Shown piece after piece: positions 25,147-34,367 of a DNA stretch of 64,000 nucleotides (position 1 is its first letter; every line of letters begins with the position of its first letter). Position numbers and translations under genes: made by a program. This DNA comes from SAR116 cluster bacterium AG-426-I14 (lineage in GTDB: Bacteria; Pseudomonadota; Alphaproteobacteria; Puniceispirillales; Marisalimonadaceae), in NCBI GenBank assembly GCA_003210055.1, contig QCNS01000009.1, positions 1 through 64,000 on the forward strand. Direction: 5' to 3'. The notes under the pieces are model-generated. The model was given only the letters and a program-made list of their open reading frames with translations. It was not told where the DNA came from and made no database searches.

Positions 25147-25653
25147 ATGGCAATTCTAAAAAAAGGGTTAAAAAAAAAAAATAATCAAAAAATCATGTAC
25201 TACCTATCTTTTAAGTTTTTAAAAAGAACAAGTATTTATTATTTTTTAAGGTTAACTAGATTAGAAGCTTCGATATATGCAATCTCATCAGGTTTTGCAT
25301 GTGGTGCTATGGTTTCATTTACACCATTTATAGGATTTCACTTCGTTTTAGCTTTAGTAGTTTCTTTTATTTTAAGAGGTAACTTATTAGCTTCAATGAT
25401 TGGAACTATAGTTGGAAACCCAATTACATTTCCATTTATTTGGCTTACAATTTATAGAATTGGAATTGTATTTGTTGAACAAAAAGAAATAAATAGAAAA
25501 GTAGAATTAAATTTAGAAAATGTTTTAAATGGTGGATGGGAAATTTTGTTTCCTATGTTAATTGGTTCAGCCATATTGTGTCTTCCAGTATGGTTTATTT
25601 CTTATTTTGTGATAAGATTTCTGCTAACTAGTTTTAAAAAGAAAAGTAAATAA
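25147..25653 (+). CDS. DUF2062-domain membrane protein
   Basis: A 168-residue protein of unknown function with two or three hydrophobic segments. The DUF2062 core reads SGFACGAMVSFTPFIGFHF and GTIVGNPITFPFIW. It starts 8 bases after rsh and ends 7 bases before pdxJ, a conserved alphaproteobacterial position. A 12-A tract (25170-25181) lies within the first dozen codons; a downstream ATG at 25195 would avoid it and is an alternative start. Lysine-rich N-terminus (ILKKGLKKKN) is probably cytoplasmic. No function is proposed. Confidence 0.85.
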   Translation: MAILKKGLKKKNNQKIMYYLSFKFLKRTSIYYFLRLTRLEASIYAISSGFACGAMVSFTPFIGFHFVLALVVSFILRGNLLASMIGTIVGNPITFPFIWLTIYRIGIVFVEQKEINRKVELNLENVLNGGWEILFPMLIGSAILCLPVWFISYFVIRFLLTSFKKKSK

Positions 25654-25660
25654 AAATTTT

Positions 25661-26395
25661 ATGAGTAAATATTGTAAATTAGGTATAAACATTGATCATG
25701 TTGCAACTGTCCGAAATGCTAGGGGCGAAAATCATCCTAATGTTGTGAGGGCTGCAAAGATAGTCGAAAAAGCTGGTGCAGATATAATAACAATACATTT
25801 ACGTGAAGATAGAAGACATATTGTTGATGCTGACCTATTAGATATAAAAAATAATATTAATTTACCAATTAACCTGGAAATTGCTCCAACTATGGAAATG
25901 ATTGATATTGCTATTTCTTTAAATCCTCATTCAATATGTTTAGTGCCAGAAAAAAGACAAGAAATAACAACTGAGGGCGGATTAGATATAAATTCAAACT
26001 TTAAAAATTTGAATTTAATTTCAGAAAAAATTTCAAAAACTGATATAAAATTAGCTTGTTTTATTGACTGTGATAATAGACAGATTGATTTATTAAATAA
26101 TTTAGGAATTAAAATTGTAGAGTTTCATACTGGTCAATATGCTATATCAAATAACGATAAAGACAAAGATTTTTATTATAATAAATTAAAAAAAGCTGTA
26201 ATTTATTCAAGTAATTTAGGATTTACCTGTAACGCTGGACATGGACTGAATTTTGAAAATGTATCAAAAATTGCTTCAATAAAAAAAATACAAGAATTAA
26301 ATATTGGTCATTTTTTAATAGGCGAATCTATTTTTTACGGATTAGAATATGTGATTAAAAAAATGAGGAATTTAATTAACACGGCAAGAAAATGA
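25661..26395 (+). CDS. pdxJ: Pyridoxine 5'-phosphate synthase
   Basis: Condenses 1-deoxyxylulose 5-phosphate with 3-amino-2-oxopropyl phosphate, the last ring-closing step of the DXP-dependent vitamin B6 route. The 244-residue TIM barrel shows LGINIDHVATVRNARG, GADIITIHLREDRRHI, NLEIAPTMEM, CLVPEKRQEITTEGG, EFHTGQYA and NAGHGLNFENV, all conserved. Its stop overlaps the acpS start as ATGA. Strong assignment. Confidence 0.96.
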   Translation: MSKYCKLGINIDHVATVRNARGENHPNVVRAAKIVEKAGADIITIHLREDRRHIVDADLLDIKNNINLPINLEIAPTMEMIDIAISLNPHSICLVPEKRQEITTEGGLDINSNFKNLNLISEKISKTDIKLACFIDCDNRQIDLLNNLGIKIVEFHTGQYAISNNDKDKDFYYNKLKKAVIYSSNLGFTCNAGHGLNFENVSKIASIKKIQELNIGHFLIGESIFYGLEYVIKKMRNLINTARK

Positions 26396-26796
26396 TATAT
26401 GGAATAGGAACAGATATCATCAATTCAAATCGAATTAAAAAAATAATCAATAAGTATAATGATAGATTTATTAATAAATTTTTTGGAAATGATGAAATAG
26501 AAATATCTAAAACAAAATTTAATAAAATTTTGTTTTTTTCAAAAAGATTTGCTGCAAAAGAGGCTGTTTGGAAAGCTTTTTCACCTATTAAATTTGGCTG
26601 CATAAAGTTTAGAGATGTGCAGGTTATATCAGATAAAAGAGGTAAACCTAAAATCAATATCTCTGGAGAAACACTAAAATTTATTGAGAATATTGAAAAA
26701 TCTATAAATAATAAGTTTCATTTTCATATTTCTCTTTCTGATGAGCCACCCCACGCTTTGGCTTTTGTAATAATTTTTCTTGCTCCAAATAAATAG
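26392..26796 (+). CDS. acpS: Holo-[acyl-carrier-protein] synthase
   Basis: Attaches 4'-phosphopantetheine from CoA to ACP. The 134 residues show the two metal-binding motifs: GIGTDIINSNRI with Asp8, and RFAAKEAVWKAFSP with the conserved Glu. Translationally coupled to pdxJ by a 4-base overlap; followed by lepB. The order pdxJ-acpS-lepB-rnc-era is widely conserved in Proteobacteria. Confidence 0.95.
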   Translation: MIYGIGTDIINSNRIKKIINKYNDRFINKFFGNDEIEISKTKFNKILFFSKRFAAKEAVWKAFSPIKFGCIKFRDVQVISDKRGKPKINISGETLKFIENIEKSINNKFHFHISLSDEPPHALAFVIIFLAPNK

Positions 26797-26843
26797 CTGT
26801 TGCATATATTTATGTTTATTAGTATTGAAAGTACTTAAATTCG

Positions 26844-27596
26844 ATGGAAAATAAATTAAAAAAATCAAAAAACAGTTTTTATGAATTAATTAAAACTCTT
26901 TTTTTTGCAGGTTTGATAGCAATTGCTTTTAGGTCCATTCTCTTTGAACCATTTAATATACCCTCTGGATCCATGATACCATCATTGAGAATTGGCGATT
27001 ACTTATTTGTTTCTAAATATTCTTATGGTTATTCTAAGTACAGTTTTCCATTTGGTATAATGCCAATAAATGAAAGAATATTTGAAAAAAAACCTTCTCG
27101 AGGTGATATAATAGTTTTCAGAAAACCTGGGCAAGAAAATATTGATTACATAAAAAGACTTATTGGTTTACCTGGAGATGAAATACAACTTTTAGAGGGT
27201 AGATTGTTTATAAATGGAGAAATAGTATCAAGAAAAAAAATTGAAAGAAGTTCTTGGAGAATGTCAAATCAATTAGGTAAGACAATAAATTTCAATGAAT
27301 ATTTTGAAAAGTTTGAAAAAACTAAACCACATAAAATCATTGAGGCTAGTGATAATGATTTTTTTGATAATACTGTTAAGTTTAAAGTTCCAAATGATCA
27401 TTACTTTTTCATGGGAGACAATAGAGATAATAGCAGAGATAGTAGAACTGCAGAAATAGGTTTTGTTCCAAAAATAAACTTAATTGGAAAAGCAGAAATT
27501 ATTTTTTTTTCGCATGATGATTCAGCACGTTTTTATGAATTTTGGAAATGGAAAGACTCTATAAGATTCTCAAGAATAGGTAAGAAAATTGAATAA
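26844..27596 (+). CDS. lepB: Signal peptidase I
   Basis: Cleaves signal peptides on the periplasmic face of the inner membrane. The 250-residue protein has one N-terminal membrane segment (about residues 16-34) followed by the Ser-Lys dyad: Ser43 in IPSGSMIPSL and Lys104 in DYIKRLIGLPGD. The conserved box GDNRDNSRDSR is near the C-terminus. Overlaps rnc by 8 bases. Confidence 0.95.
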   Translation: MENKLKKSKNSFYELIKTLFFAGLIAIAFRSILFEPFNIPSGSMIPSLRIGDYLFVSKYSYGYSKYSFPFGIMPINERIFEKKPSRGDIIVFRKPGQENIDYIKRLIGLPGDEIQLLEGRLFINGEIVSRKKIERSSWRMSNQLGKTINFNEYFEKFEKTKPHKIIEASDNDFFDNTVKFKVPNDHYFFMGDNRDNSRDSRTAEIGFVPKINLIGKAEIIFFSHDDSARFYEFWKWKDSIRFSRIGKKIE

Positions 27597-28278
27597 AATT
27601 TTTATAAAAAAAATTGAAAAAATTTTAGATTATACTTTCAATAATAAGAATCTTCTTATAGAAGCATTAACTCATAAAAGTAAAAACGTTAAAGATAAAT
27701 CAAAAAATAGAATTAGTTATGAAAAACTTGAGTTTTTTGGTGATAGAATTTTAGGATTTATTGTTTCTGAAAAAATTTACTTAGATAATCATTCTTGTTC
27801 TGAAGGTGAATTTAATCTTATTTTACAGAAATATGTGAATGAAAACTATTTATCAAAAATTGCATTAGATTTAAAAATAAATAACTTTATTTTAACACAA
27901 GAAGGAGATGAGTTAGAGTTAAAAGTATCAATCCTAGCCGATGTAATAGAGTCCTTGATAGCTGGTATCTATCTAGATTCAGACATGACTGAGTGCAAGA
28001 AATTTATATATAATAAAGTTTTAAAAAATAATTTAAAAACTACAAATTTAAAAAAACATCCTAAATCTTACCTTCAAGAGTATTCAATGAAACTTTTCAA
28101 ATCTACCCCTAGATATAGTTTAATTAAAAAAATAGGACCAGAACATAATCCAAATTTTCTTGTAAATGTAAATGTAAACGAACAGTTTCAGACAACCGCT
28201 GAAGGAAAAAATATTCAATTAGCAGAAGAAAATGCAGCAAAAAAATTAATCTCTATCATGGATATTAGTATAAAATAA
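27589..28278 (+). CDS. rnc: Ribonuclease III
   Basis: Double-strand-specific endoribonuclease that matures rRNA and regulates mRNAs. The 229 residues have the catalytic signature YEKLEFFGDRILGF (about residues 44-57), a second acidic site LADVIESLIAGIYLD and a C-terminal dsRNA-binding domain (KSYLQEYSMK, TAEGKNIQLAEENAAKKLI). The start is a TTG at 27589 overlapping the lepB stop; an AGGTAAG run about 6 bases ahead supports it and no ATG is nearby. Era follows with no gap. Confidence 0.94.
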   Translation: MNKIFIKKIEKILDYTFNNKNLLIEALTHKSKNVKDKSKNRISYEKLEFFGDRILGFIVSEKIYLDNHSCSEGEFNLILQKYVNENYLSKIALDLKINNFILTQEGDELELKVSILADVIESLIAGIYLDSDMTECKKFIYNKVLKNNLKTTNLKKHPKSYLQEYSMKLFKSTPRYSLIKKIGPEHNPNFLVNVNVNEQFQTTAEGKNIQLAEENAAKKLISIMDISIK

Positions 28279-29196
28279 ATGACAATTTCTACTAGATCTG
28301 GTTTTGTAAATATAATTGGGCCACCCAATTCAGGTAAGTCGACATTAATAAATAATTTAATTGGAAAAAAAATTTCAATTGTTTCATCAAAATCACAAAC
28401 AACGAGATTTTGTGTTAGGGGAATTTTAAATTATAAATTTAATGACAAAAAAGAGAAGTCACAAATAATTTTTGTTGATACACCAGGCATATTTGAACCA
28501 AAAAGAAATTTAGATAAAGTAATTCTTCAAAATGCTCTAAAACAATTGAATAGTGTTGACTACACGATCATAATATTTGATTGCTTTAAAAGAAGTGGAT
28601 TGGATGACTTTTTGAAAGTTATGAAAATAATCTCTTATGAAAAAAATAAAATATCTCTTGTATTAAATAAAATTGACTTGATTGATAAACCTAAACTTTT
28701 GAAATTAGCCAAAACTTTATCAACTTATATTTTTTTTGAAAATATTTTTATGATATCTGCGATAAAAGGTGAAGGTTGTGAAGACTTGCTTAGATTTCTA
28801 GCTAGTAAATTGCCTAAAAGTAATTTTCTTTTTGATGAAGATTATTTAACTAATATTCCTAATCAGTTATTCTCATCAGAAGTTACAAGAGAAAAATTAT
28901 TTAAACTCTTAAATCATGAATTGCCTTACAATTTGGCAGTACAAACAGTTAAATGGTTAGAAACTAAAAATGAGATTAAAATTTATCAGGATATATATGT
29001 TGCTAAAACAAATCATAAAATTATAGTTTTAGGTAAGAATGGGGATAATATTAAAAAGATTGGTACTATGGCAAGACTTGAATTAAAAAAAATATTAAAT
29101 AAAAAAATTCACCTTTTTCTCTTCGTTAAGGTAAAAAAAAATTGGATTGATAATCCTATAAACGAAAAGTTAATGGGTATAAACCAAAATGCCTAA
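28279..29196 (+). CDS. era: GTPase Era
   Basis: Small-ribosomal-subunit assembly GTPase that binds the 3' end of 16S rRNA. The G1 loop is GPPNSGKST (residues 14-22), the switch region has SQTTRFCVRGIL, G3 is FVDTPGIFEP, G4 is LVLNKIDLID and the C-terminal KH domain contains IVLGKNGDNIKKIG. 305 residues, the usual length. It begins on the base after the rnc stop and overlaps recO by 8 bases. Confidence 0.95.
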   Translation: MTISTRSGFVNIIGPPNSGKSTLINNLIGKKISIVSSKSQTTRFCVRGILNYKFNDKKEKSQIIFVDTPGIFEPKRNLDKVILQNALKQLNSVDYTIIIFDCFKRSGLDDFLKVMKIISYEKNKISLVLNKIDLIDKPKLLKLAKTLSTYIFFENIFMISAIKGEGCEDLLRFLASKLPKSNFLFDEDYLTNIPNQLFSSEVTREKLFKLLNHELPYNLAVQTVKWLETKNEIKIYQDIYVAKTNHKIIVLGKNGDNIKKIGTMARLELKKILNKKIHLFLFVKVKKNWIDNPINEKLMGINQNA

Positions 29197-29944
29197 ATGG
29201 AATGACAAAGGAATAATTCTTAAATCAGAAAAGCATGGTGAAAAGGGAGTGATTTTAACTGTTTTTACTGAACAGCATGGTCGCCACCTTGGATGGCAAT
29301 ATATGTCATCAAAAAAAAAAGTTTTTTTTCAACCTGGTGATATTGTGAGCTTAACTTGGAATGCAAGATTATCAGAGCAATTAGGGGTCTTTAATTTTGA
29401 GTCAGGTAAATCTACAATTGGACAAATAATTGGAGATTTTTTTAGATTATCTGTTTTATCATCATTTTGTTCTCTAATTAATGTTATGCTACCTGAACGA
29501 CAAAATTGTCATAACTTTTTTCAAGTTTGCAAAAAGTTTCTTAATGTTTTGTCTGATGAAAATGTATCTAACAATAAAATTCCTAAGAAATACTTAGAGT
29601 GGGAAATATCACTTCTAGCCGAAGTAGGAATTTCATTGAATTTTAAACAATGTGTTTTAACTGGAAGTAGAGATAACTTAAAATATGTTAGCCCTAAAAG
29701 TGGATGTGCAGTTTCTGAAGAATATAGTGGAGAGTATCAAAAGCAATTGATAGCTTTACCAAATTGTTTGGGAGGCAAAAAATTATTGAATGACAGTGAG
29801 TATTATGATCTTATTGGCGGTTTTAAACTAACTAATTACTTCTTTAAAAAGTTTTTTCATAGTATAGATTATAACTATATAAACAACCCTCTTGTTGCAA
29901 GAACAGAGTTAATTAAAAATTTAGAGTTGAAATTCTTTAAATGA
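29189..29944 (+). CDS. recO: DNA repair protein RecO
   Basis: Mediator of RecA loading in the RecF pathway. The 251 residues open with the N-terminal OB-fold ([20 protein letters not shown], trimmed here) and continue with the helical C-terminal domain containing [20 protein letters not shown]. The CxxC-type zinc residues of some RecO proteins are only partly kept (C..C...C pattern around residues 158-178). It overlaps parC by 4 bases (ATGA). Position after era is the standard one. Confidence 0.92.
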   Translation: MPKWNDKGIILKSEKHGEKGVILTVFTEQHGRHLGWQYMSSKKKVFFQPGDIVSLTWNARLSEQLGVFNFESGKSTIGQIIGDFFRLSVLSSFCSLINVMLPERQNCHNFFQVCKKFLNVLSDENVSNNKIPKKYLEWEISLLAEVGISLNFKQCVLTGSRDNLKYVSPKSGCAVSEEYSGEYQKQLIALPNCLGGKKLLNDSEYYDLIGGFKLTNYFFKKFFHSIDYNYINNPLVARTELIKNLELKFFK

Positions 29945-32145
29945 GTAAAAAAGAAATTATTAATATAAATTTTTCTGATGCTATTTCAGAGAGATACTTG
30001 TCATATGCATTGTCTACAATCACATCTAGATCTCTTCCTGATGTAAGAGACGGTCTAAAACCTGTCCATAGAAGATTGTTGTATGCAATGAGGCAATTAA
30101 GATTAAATCCAAATAAAAACTATAAAAAATCAGCCAGAGTAGTTGGTGATGTGATGGGTAAATTTCATCCTCATGGTGATACTGCAATATATGAGTCCAT
30201 GGTCAGAATGGCACAAAGTTTTTCTCTAAGATATCCTATGGTAGATGGACAAGGGAATTTTGGTAATATTGATGGTGATAATGCTGCCGCTATGAGATAC
30301 ACAGAAGCTAGAATGACAATATTTTCAGAGTTATTGTTAAAGGATATTGATGAGGATACTGTTAATTTTCGGGAAACCTATGACGGTGAAGACTCAGAAC
30401 CAGTAGTTCTACCATCAGCAATACCAAATTTATTGGCAAATGGCTCTCAAGGTATAGCGGTTGGTATGGCTACATCTATTCCACCTCATAATTTAAGTGA
30501 ATTGTTTGATGCATGCCTTCATTTGATAAAATTTCCAAATGCATCCAACAAAAAATTACTAGATTTTATAAAAGGACCAGATTTTCCAACTGGTGGGATT
30601 TTAATAGAAACAAAAGATGTTATTGAGGAAAATTATAATTCTGGAAGAGGTAGCTTTAGACTCAGAGCAAAATGGGAAGTTGAAAAACTTAAAGCTGGAC
30701 TATGGCAGTTAATAATAACTGAAATACCTTATCAAGTTCAAAAAAGCAAACTTATTGAAAAAATAGCAAATTTAATTGATGAAAAAAAACTTCCAATGGT
30801 TAGTGAAATTTTAGATGAGAGTTCAGAAGAAATAAGAATTGTTATTGAACCTAGAAGTAGAAATTTACTACCAGAAATGTTAATGGAAACATTATTTAAA
30901 TTAACAGATTTAGAGATAAAAGTTCCATTAAATTTAAATTTTATAGACAAAGAGAATCTGCCTGGTGTCAGATCACTTAAAGATGCGCTTAAATTGTGGT
31001 TAGATCACAGAAATGAAGTACTTATAAGAAGATCAAATTTTCGCTATGAAAAAATTTCTAAAAGAATAAATATCCTTGATGGCTATTTAGTCGTTTTTAT
31101 AAACCTAGATAGAGTAATTATGATTATAAGAGAAGAGGAAGAACCAAAAAAAATTTTAATGAAAGAATTTGAGTTAAATGAACTTCAAGTAAATTCGATT
31201 TTAGATATGCGATTAAGATCATTGAGAAGACTAGAGGAAATTGAACTTAAAAAAGAAATGTCTGATTTGATTATCGAAAGTAGAGAATTGAGATTACTGC
31301 TAAAAAGCAAAGAATTACAGCAAAAAGAAATTGCCTCAGAAATAAAATCTATTAGAAGAGATTTAGGTGATGAAATTAAAAGATTAACCTCAATTGAGGA
31401 TGCTCCTGACATTCAGCCAATTAATCTTGAGAGTTTTCGTGAAAAAGAATTAATTACTATAGTTTTATCTTATCAAAATTGGATAAGATCGCAAAAAGGT
31501 CATTTAGATAAAAATACAAAGTTTCGTTATAGAGATGGCGATAAAGAAAACTTTGTAATACACGCTCAATCTACTGACAAAATTTTGTTTTTTACCGAGA
31601 GAGGATATTTTTACACAATAAATGCAGATAAACTTCCATCTGGCAGAGGTGTGGGTGAACCATTATCGAAAATGTTTGACTTAAATGATAACGAAAAAAT
31701 TATCAGTATTTTCCCTTTTTTTCAAGGCAAAGTGGTCTTGGCGTCCAGTGATGGTTTGGGGTTTAAAATTGATACAGGTCAGCTAATTGCCTCCACAAAA
31801 TCAGGAAAAAGAATTTTAAGTTTAAATAAAGGCGCTTTTGCAAAGTCTTTATCTATATGCGAGGGTGATTTACTAGCTGTTGTTGGTTATAATAGGAAAA
31901 TGATAATTTTCCCACTTTCAGAATTACCAGAACAAAATAAGGGAAAGGGTGTTATTTTGCAAAGGTATAAAGATGGTCTTTTGTCTGATATAAAAGTTGT
32001 GATTTCGGAGAAGGGTATTACTTGGAGAATGCAGGGCGGAAGACAAAGAATAGAAAAAGAAATTTCTTATTGGATAGGCAAAAGAGGATCTGCTGGTAAG
32101 CTGGTTCCAAATGGTTTCCCTAGACCCCCAATATTTAATGAATAA
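29941..32145 (+). CDS. parC: DNA topoisomerase IV subunit A
   Basis: Breakage-reunion subunit of topoisomerase IV, which decatenates daughter chromosomes. Catalytic Tyr120 lies in [10 protein letters not shown]. The quinolone-binding segment is [12 protein letters not shown], with Thr81 and Glu85 at the positions of Ser80 and Glu84 in E. coli ParC. The 734-residue length and the short, degenerate C-terminal beta-pinwheel (no clear GyrA box QRRGGKG) favour ParC over GyrA. It ends the rpoZ-parC run. Confidence 0.92.
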   Translation: MSKKEIININFSDAISERYLSYALSTITSRSLPDVRDGLKPVHRRLLYAMRQLRLNPNKNYKKSARVVGDVMGKFHPHGDTAIYESMVRMAQSFSLRYPMVDGQGNFGNIDGDNAAAMRYTEARMTIFSELLLKDIDEDTVNFRETYDGEDSEPVVLPSAIPNLLANGSQGIAVGMATSIPPHNLSELFDACLHLIKFPNASNKKLLDFIKGPDFPTGGILIETKDVIEENYNSGRGSFRLRAKWEVEKLKAGLWQLIITEIPYQVQKSKLIEKIANLIDEKKLPMVSEILDESSEEIRIVIEPRSRNLLPEMLMETLFKLTDLEIKVPLNLNFIDKENLPGVRSLKDALKLWLDHRNEVLIRRSNFRYEKISKRINILDGYLVVFINLDRVIMIIREEEEPKKILMKEFELNELQVNSILDMRLRSLRRLEEIELKKEMSDLIIESRELRLLLKSKELQQKEIASEIKSIRRDLGDEIKRLTSIEDAPDIQPINLESFREKELITIVLSYQNWIRSQKGHLDKNTKFRYRDGDKENFVIHAQSTDKILFFTERGYFYTINADKLPSGRGVGEPLSKMFDLNDNEKIISIFPFFQGKVVLASSDGLGFKIDTGQLIASTKSGKRILSLNKGAFAKSLSICEGDLLAVVGYNRKMIIFPLSELPEQNKGKGVILQRYKDGLLSDIKVVISEKGITWRMQGGRQRIEKEISYWIGKRGSAGKLVPNGFPRPPIFNE

Positions 32146-32150
32146 AAAGT

Positions 32151-32179
32151 TTGCTCATTAAAATTACTGATATTATAAT
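32151..32179 (+). promoter_or_regulatory. Predicted sigma70 promoter of the TRAP transporter operon
   Basis: TTGCTC (32151-32156) and a perfect TATAAT (32174-32179) are separated by 17 bases; the -35 keeps only the TTG core. A strong Shine-Dalgarno, TAGGGGGAT (32201-32209), sits just before the dctP ATG at 32216, consistent with high expression of a binding protein. Confidence 0.45.
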
Positions 32180-32215
32180 TAAACAATTTTAAATTCTTTT
32201 TAGGGGGATTAATTT

Positions 32216-33316
32216 ATGAAAAGAAGAGACTTTTTAACAAAAGCTGGCACAGGTGCAGTTGTAGGTGTTGCTGGAGCAAGTGCGCTTTCGACACCATCTT
32301 TAGCAAAATCAAAAAAAACAATAACAATTGTTTCAACATGGCCTAGAGATTTTCCAGGGTTAGGAACTTCTGCCCAAAGGTTGGCTGCGAGAATAACACA
32401 ACTTTCTCAAGGTGCTCTGACCACAGAATATTTTGCTGCGGGAGAAAAAGTTGGAGCCTTTGATGTTTTTGATGAAGTGGCATCAGGTAACTCAACAGCA
32501 TACATAGCAGCTGATTATTATTGGATAGGAAAACATCCAGGATTTGCATACTTTACCTCAGTTCCATTTGGAATGACAATGGTTGAATGGAATGCTTGGA
32601 TAAAATTCAATGGTGGTCAGCAATTATGGGATGAAATTTCAGGAGAATTTGGTCTTAAAGCTTTGACTTGTGGTGGAACAGGAACTCAAGCAGGTGGCTG
32701 GTTCAACAAAGAAATAAACTCTAGTGACGACCTCAAAGGTCTTAAAATGAGAATTCCTGGTTTAGGTGGAAAAGTGATGTCTAAGCTTGGAGCTTCCACT
32801 GTTTCTTTGCCAGGTGGTCAAATTTATGAAAATTTAGTCTCAGGTTCAATCGATGCAACAGAGTGGGTTGGTCCTTATAATGACTATTTCATGAAGTTTT
32901 ATGAGGCAGCAAAATATTACTATACAGGAGGAATGCATGAACCTGGTGGTGGATTAGCTTTCGCATTTAATGCTGGTTTTTGGGGAAAATTATCAAGTTG
33001 GGAAAAAGCAGTTTTAGAAACTGCAGCAATGGAAGAAAATGCAGCTCAATTTGAAGAGGTTGTAGCTTACAATGGTCAATATCTGGCAAAACTAGTTAAT
33101 GACCATGGTGTGAAAATTCGTTCGTTTAGTGATGACACTTGGGATTCTTTTGGTAAAGCTGCAGCAGCAGTCTTTGAGGAAACAAGAGATCACTCAGCAT
33201 TAGCGAAAAAAATTGATACAGCTTTTCAAAAAAATCTCAGAGAAATTGGAGGTTTTATGGCTAATTTTGAAACAACTTTTGTAAATCAAAGAAATAGAGT
33301 CTTAGGTCTAATTTAA
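32216..33316 (+). CDS. TRAP transporter substrate-binding protein, TakP-like (DctP family)
   Basis: Periplasmic solute-binding protein of a tripartite ATP-independent transporter. The N-terminus carries a Tat signal (KRRDFLTKAG, then a hydrophobic Ala/Gly/Val stretch ending SLAKS). The mature part matches the TakP subgroup, which binds alpha-keto or similar organic acids: STWPRDFPGLGTSAQRLA, YYWIGKHPGF, GTGTQAGGWFNKEI, MRIPGLGGKVMSKLG and DATEWVGPYNDY. The Arg in KMRIPG is the usual carboxylate ligand. 366 residues. A predicted terminator separates it from the membrane subunits, which would make this gene the most abundant product of the operon. Confidence 0.93.
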   Translation: MKRRDFLTKAGTGAVVGVAGASALSTPSLAKSKKTITIVSTWPRDFPGLGTSAQRLAARITQLSQGALTTEYFAAGEKVGAFDVFDEVASGNSTAYIAADYYWIGKHPGFAYFTSVPFGMTMVEWNAWIKFNGGQQLWDEISGEFGLKALTCGGTGTQAGGWFNKEINSSDDLKGLKMRIPGLGGKVMSKLGASTVSLPGGQIYENLVSGSIDATEWVGPYNDYFMKFYEAAKYYYTGGMHEPGGGLAFAFNAGFWGKLSSWEKAVLETAAMEENAAQFEEVVAYNGQYLAKLVNDHGVKIRSFSDDTWDSFGKAAAAVFEETRDHSALAKKIDTAFQKNLREIGGFMANFETTFVNQRNRVLGLI

Positions 33317-33327
33317 ATCTAAAAAAA

Positions 33328-33366
33328 AATAAGGTCGGGATATTTATCTCGATCTTATTTTTTATA
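33328..33366 (+). terminator. Intrinsic terminator/attenuator between dctP and dctQ
   Basis: The arms AATAAGGTCGGGATA (33328-33342) and TATCTCGATCTTATT (33345-33359) can pair over nearly their full length, with two G-U pairs and a small loop once the inner pair opens, followed by a T-rich run. Located 12 bases after the dctP stop, it would end most transcripts after the binding protein gene and let a fraction continue into the membrane genes. Confidence 0.75.
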
Positions 33367-33379
33367 TTTTTAAATAATA

Positions 33380-34360
33380 TTGGAAAATTTGTTGTATTTA
33401 AATCAAATTCTAAAAAATAAAAAGTTTGTCTTAAATCGTTTTTTTGGATGGTTACTTATTTGTATCTTAATAGCATTCATGATTAATAATGTTATAAATT
33501 TGTCTTTTCAAATACCACCAGCTCAAGACTTAATTCTAAAAAATAATTATTTATCTCTAATACCAGTTTCGATATATTTAATCGCTGTATTTATTTCTTT
33601 TTATATATCTTTTGCATTTATAAAAAAATCATATAAGTGGGATTCTCTTATATTACATAATTTCAATGTATATTTTATTAGGTCTTGTTTTTGGTCAATT
33701 TTGTTAATTGGTACTGTAGATGTAACGATAGCTTTCATAAGAGTTGAAGAAATATCTAATTTAATCTTTGATGATGAACTTGTGAAAGCATTAAAAAAAC
33801 CCTCTTTTGTATGTACCTTTATTCATATCCCGTTATTATGCATAGGTTTTTTTATTGGCTACATCACAAAAACTCTTGGTTTCACATGGCTTGCACTAAT
33901 GATTGTTTGTGCAGAATTAATAATTGTTATTACTAGGTTTGTTTTTTCATATGAACAATCATTTATGGGAGATTTAGTAAGATACTGGTATGCTGGTTTA
34001 TTTTTATTTGCGTCTGCATACACATTATATGAAGATGGGCATGTGAGGGTAGACGTTTTTTATACTAATTTAAAGCCAAGGACTAAAGCATTAGTTAACA
34101 CTTTAGGATCCATTTTTCTAGGAGTTTCTACTTGTTTGGCAATAATTTTCGTTGGATTTAATGGGAAACAAGCAATTATAAATAGTCCAATATTAAATTT
34201 TGAAATAACTCAAACAGTTAGTGTTGGAATGTTTATAAAATATCAAATGGCCGCTTTTTTGGGAATTTTCGCGATCACTATGTTAATTCAATTCGTAAGC
34301 TATTATTTCATATCTCTCTCTGATTACATGGAAAAGTCACAAAAGGTTGATAAAAGTTAG
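33380..34360 (+). CDS. TRAP transporter small membrane subunit (DctQ family), long form
   Basis: A 326-residue membrane protein, clearly longer than the usual 160-220-residue DctQ. The C-terminal half (about residues 150-310) is a recognisable DctQ domain with four helices: FVFSYEQSFMGDLVRYWYAG and FLFASAYTLYEDGHVRVDVF, matching the WA-R-tract and GHVRVDV motif of large DctQ subunits. The N-terminal half adds about three more helices. No ATG precedes it; the start is assigned to TTG 33380. It ends 7 bases before the DctM gene. Confidence 0.85.
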   Translation: MENLLYLNQILKNKKFVLNRFFGWLLICILIAFMINNVINLSFQIPPAQDLILKNNYLSLIPVSIYLIAVFISFYISFAFIKKSYKWDSLILHNFNVYFIRSCFWSILLIGTVDVTIAFIRVEEISNLIFDDELVKALKKPSFVCTFIHIPLLCIGFFIGYITKTLGFTWLALMIVCAELIIVITRFVFSYEQSFMGDLVRYWYAGLFLFASAYTLYEDGHVRVDVFYTNLKPRTKALVNTLGSIFLGVSTCLAIIFVGFNGKQAIINSPILNFEITQTVSVGMFIKYQMAAFLGIFAITMLIQFVSYYFISLSDYMEKSQKVDKS

Positions 34361-34367
34361 GTATTAA

